A DNA stretch of 20,092 nucleotides from positions 1 to 20,092 of the IMG/VR virus record IMGVR_UViG_3300037193_000367. The stretch is one strand, 5' to 3'. The translations under genes were made by a program, and so were the position numbers. Source of the DNA: a virus. The notes beneath the pieces are model-generated. The model did no database searches. It saw nothing but the letters and a program-made list of their open reading frames with translations, and was not told the DNA's origin. Shown here in pieces: positions 19,484 through 20,092 of this stretch (the stretch's first letter is position 1; every line of letters starts with the position of its first letter).

Positions 19484-19636
19484 CTAGTTCCTGTCTCGCG
19501 GTTTGTCGGGGGTCGGGTCATTCCGCACAAGGCGCAAGCTCGGCCGAGGGGTATCGGTTGCCCGGTGCTTGGGGCTCGTCTTGGCCCTCGGCAGTAGTCC
19601 GGACAACCGAGCCCGGATCTCGGTCAGTCGCCGCAT
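19484..19636 (-). CDS. 50-aa hypothetical basic protein, leftward cluster
   Basis: This short ORF fills the gap between two leftward genes: its ATG (19636) overlaps the end of the upstream gene by 13 bases and its TAG is five bases before the next ATG. The product (MRRLTEIRARLSGLLPRAKT, then a Pro/Arg/Asp-rich tail) is basic. G or C occurs at most third codon positions, as in its neighbours. The ribosome binding site is weak, so coupled translation is likely. Without it the cluster would have an unexplained 145-base gap. Confidence is moderate because the ORF is short and the sequence G+C-rich. Confidence 0.5.
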   Translation of the reverse strand: MRRLTEIRARLSGLLPRAKTSPKHRATDTPRPSLRLVRNDPTPDKPRDRN

Positions 19637-20037
19637 GGTTGGTTCAGTACGAGCACCCTGTCAGGCCCGAGCACCCGAATGCGCCGTACGTCGCCGCCTG
19701 CCCGCCTGAGGGCGTCGGCCCTCACCAATGGATGCACACCCGCCAAAACGTCGCGTACGGGCCGCACAGCGCGAACGGTGACCGGTTCCGGGCTCGGCCT
19801 CGTACGACGGCGGCGACGGACGGCGGGTTGGTCAAAGATGGTGCCGCCGGGACGGACCTTGACGAACGCTGCCGGCTTGGCCTGATCGAGGCGTTGCAGG
19901 TAGGCGTCTTGTTCGGCCTTGAACTTGCCGATCTCGCGCTCGATCGTGGACTCGGACAGATGGGCGAACCTGCCCAACGTGAGACGTAGGTCGGGGGCAT
20001 CCGACCACAGCGGCTTGGCGAGTACCTGGCGACTCAT
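19624..20037 (-). CDS. Hypothetical protein, leftward cluster, 137 aa
   Basis: The ATG at 20037 is preferred because it overlaps a stop codon as ATGA, like other genes here; a GTG at 20064 would add nine residues. The ribosome binding site is weak for both. The first half is helical (LRLTLGRFAHLSESTIEREI, GKFKAEQDAYLQRLDQAKPA). The middle is very basic (residues about 80-90, AVRRRRRTRPSPEP), and the last 40 residues are Arg/Val/Leu-rich. A nucleic-acid-contacting role is conceivable, but no family is recognised. The open frame runs unbroken for its whole length and the product has few low-complexity parts, so I take it as real. Confidence 0.62.
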   Translation of the reverse strand: MSRQVLAKPLWSDAPDLRLTLGRFAHLSESTIEREIGKFKAEQDAYLQRLDQAKPAAFVKVRPGGTIFDQPAVRRRRRTRPSPEPVTVRAVRPVRDVLAGVHPLVRADALRRAGGDVRRIRVLGPDRVLVLNQPCGD

Positions 20038-20092
20038 GGCAACCGCCGCCGTCGACACGTCCACTCAACACCGCGCATTCCCCTGCTCATGC
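20034..20092 (-). CDS. C-terminal end of a possible leftward gene cut by the window edge
   Basis: A minus-strand frame is open from the right edge to a TGA at 20036-20034, which overlaps the next gene's ATG as ATGA. The last residues read MSRGMRGVEWTCRRRRLP. Only 18 codons are visible. Two ATGs occur in it, so it could be either the end of a longer gene or chance. The exact overlap is the main support. Confidence 0.35.
   Translation of the reverse strand, partial: MSRGMRGVEWTCRRRRLP

Noticed and set aside
19182-19530. Long reading frame extending the zinc-ribbon protein to 212 aa
   Set aside because: The extension is basic low-complexity sequence in a different frame from the well-supported 101-aa gene; the ribbon part starts at 19173.
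1-20092. tRNA genes, CRISPR arrays, insertion sequences, integrase, attachment sites
   Set aside because: None is visible: no tRNA-like clover pattern, no regularly spaced repeats, no transposase or recombinase motif in any frame.

Overview
The window is about 20 kb of a tailed bacteriophage (or a prophage's late region) of siphovirus type, from a high-G+C actinobacterial host. The evidence is the G+C-rich sequence, frequent GTG and TTG starts, and recognisable actinophage structural families: a Mu gp29/DUF935-like portal, a ClpP-type head protease, a tail assembly chaperone pair, a long tape measure and an M15-type endolysin. I cannot name the host genus. There is no integrase, tRNA, att site or CRISPR array, so the sequence does not show whether the element is lytic or temperate. 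The terminase probably lies off the left edge.

The left part (1-4048) is the head module: a portal truncated by the window edge, a ClpP-like protease fused to an acidic scaffold, a small decoration-like protein, the major capsid protein, and a 112-aa accessory protein. The only sizeable gap follows (4049-4134). It holds a long two-part hairpin, and then the head-tail adaptor starts at 4135. Next comes a block of fibre-like and minor-tail genes (4541-8775). After it the connector genes resume: stopper, tail terminator, a small protein and an HK97 gp10-like protein. The tail genes follow: tube protein, two chaperone ORFs, a 1020-aa tape measure with an NlpC/P60-like peptidase domain, and a Dit-like distal tail protein with a probable sugar-binding domain. 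From 15880 to 18342 are a small probable virion protein and a lysis region made of four small membrane or coiled-coil proteins, an M15 endolysin and a holin.

Rightward transcription ends at a 19-bp hairpin (18355-18397), shared with a convergent leftward cluster of small genes (18406 to the right edge). That cluster includes an 80-aa helical protein, a double zinc-ribbon protein and a 50-aa ORF. These leftward genes have no assignable function.

Genes are packed with ATGA, GTGA, TTGA and TGATG overlaps, which suggests coupled translation of a long late operon. The most interesting signals are three places where one gene seems to give two products through well-placed ribosome binding sites: a nested scaffold start in the protease gene (1870), a nested C-terminal start in the endolysin gene (17777), and a two-codon-apart dual start in the holin (17968/17974), as in lambda S107/S105. 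The second notable feature is a tail-tip/fibre module lying between the adaptor and stopper genes, far from the rest of the tail tip. All functions here are judged by eye; no database search was possible.
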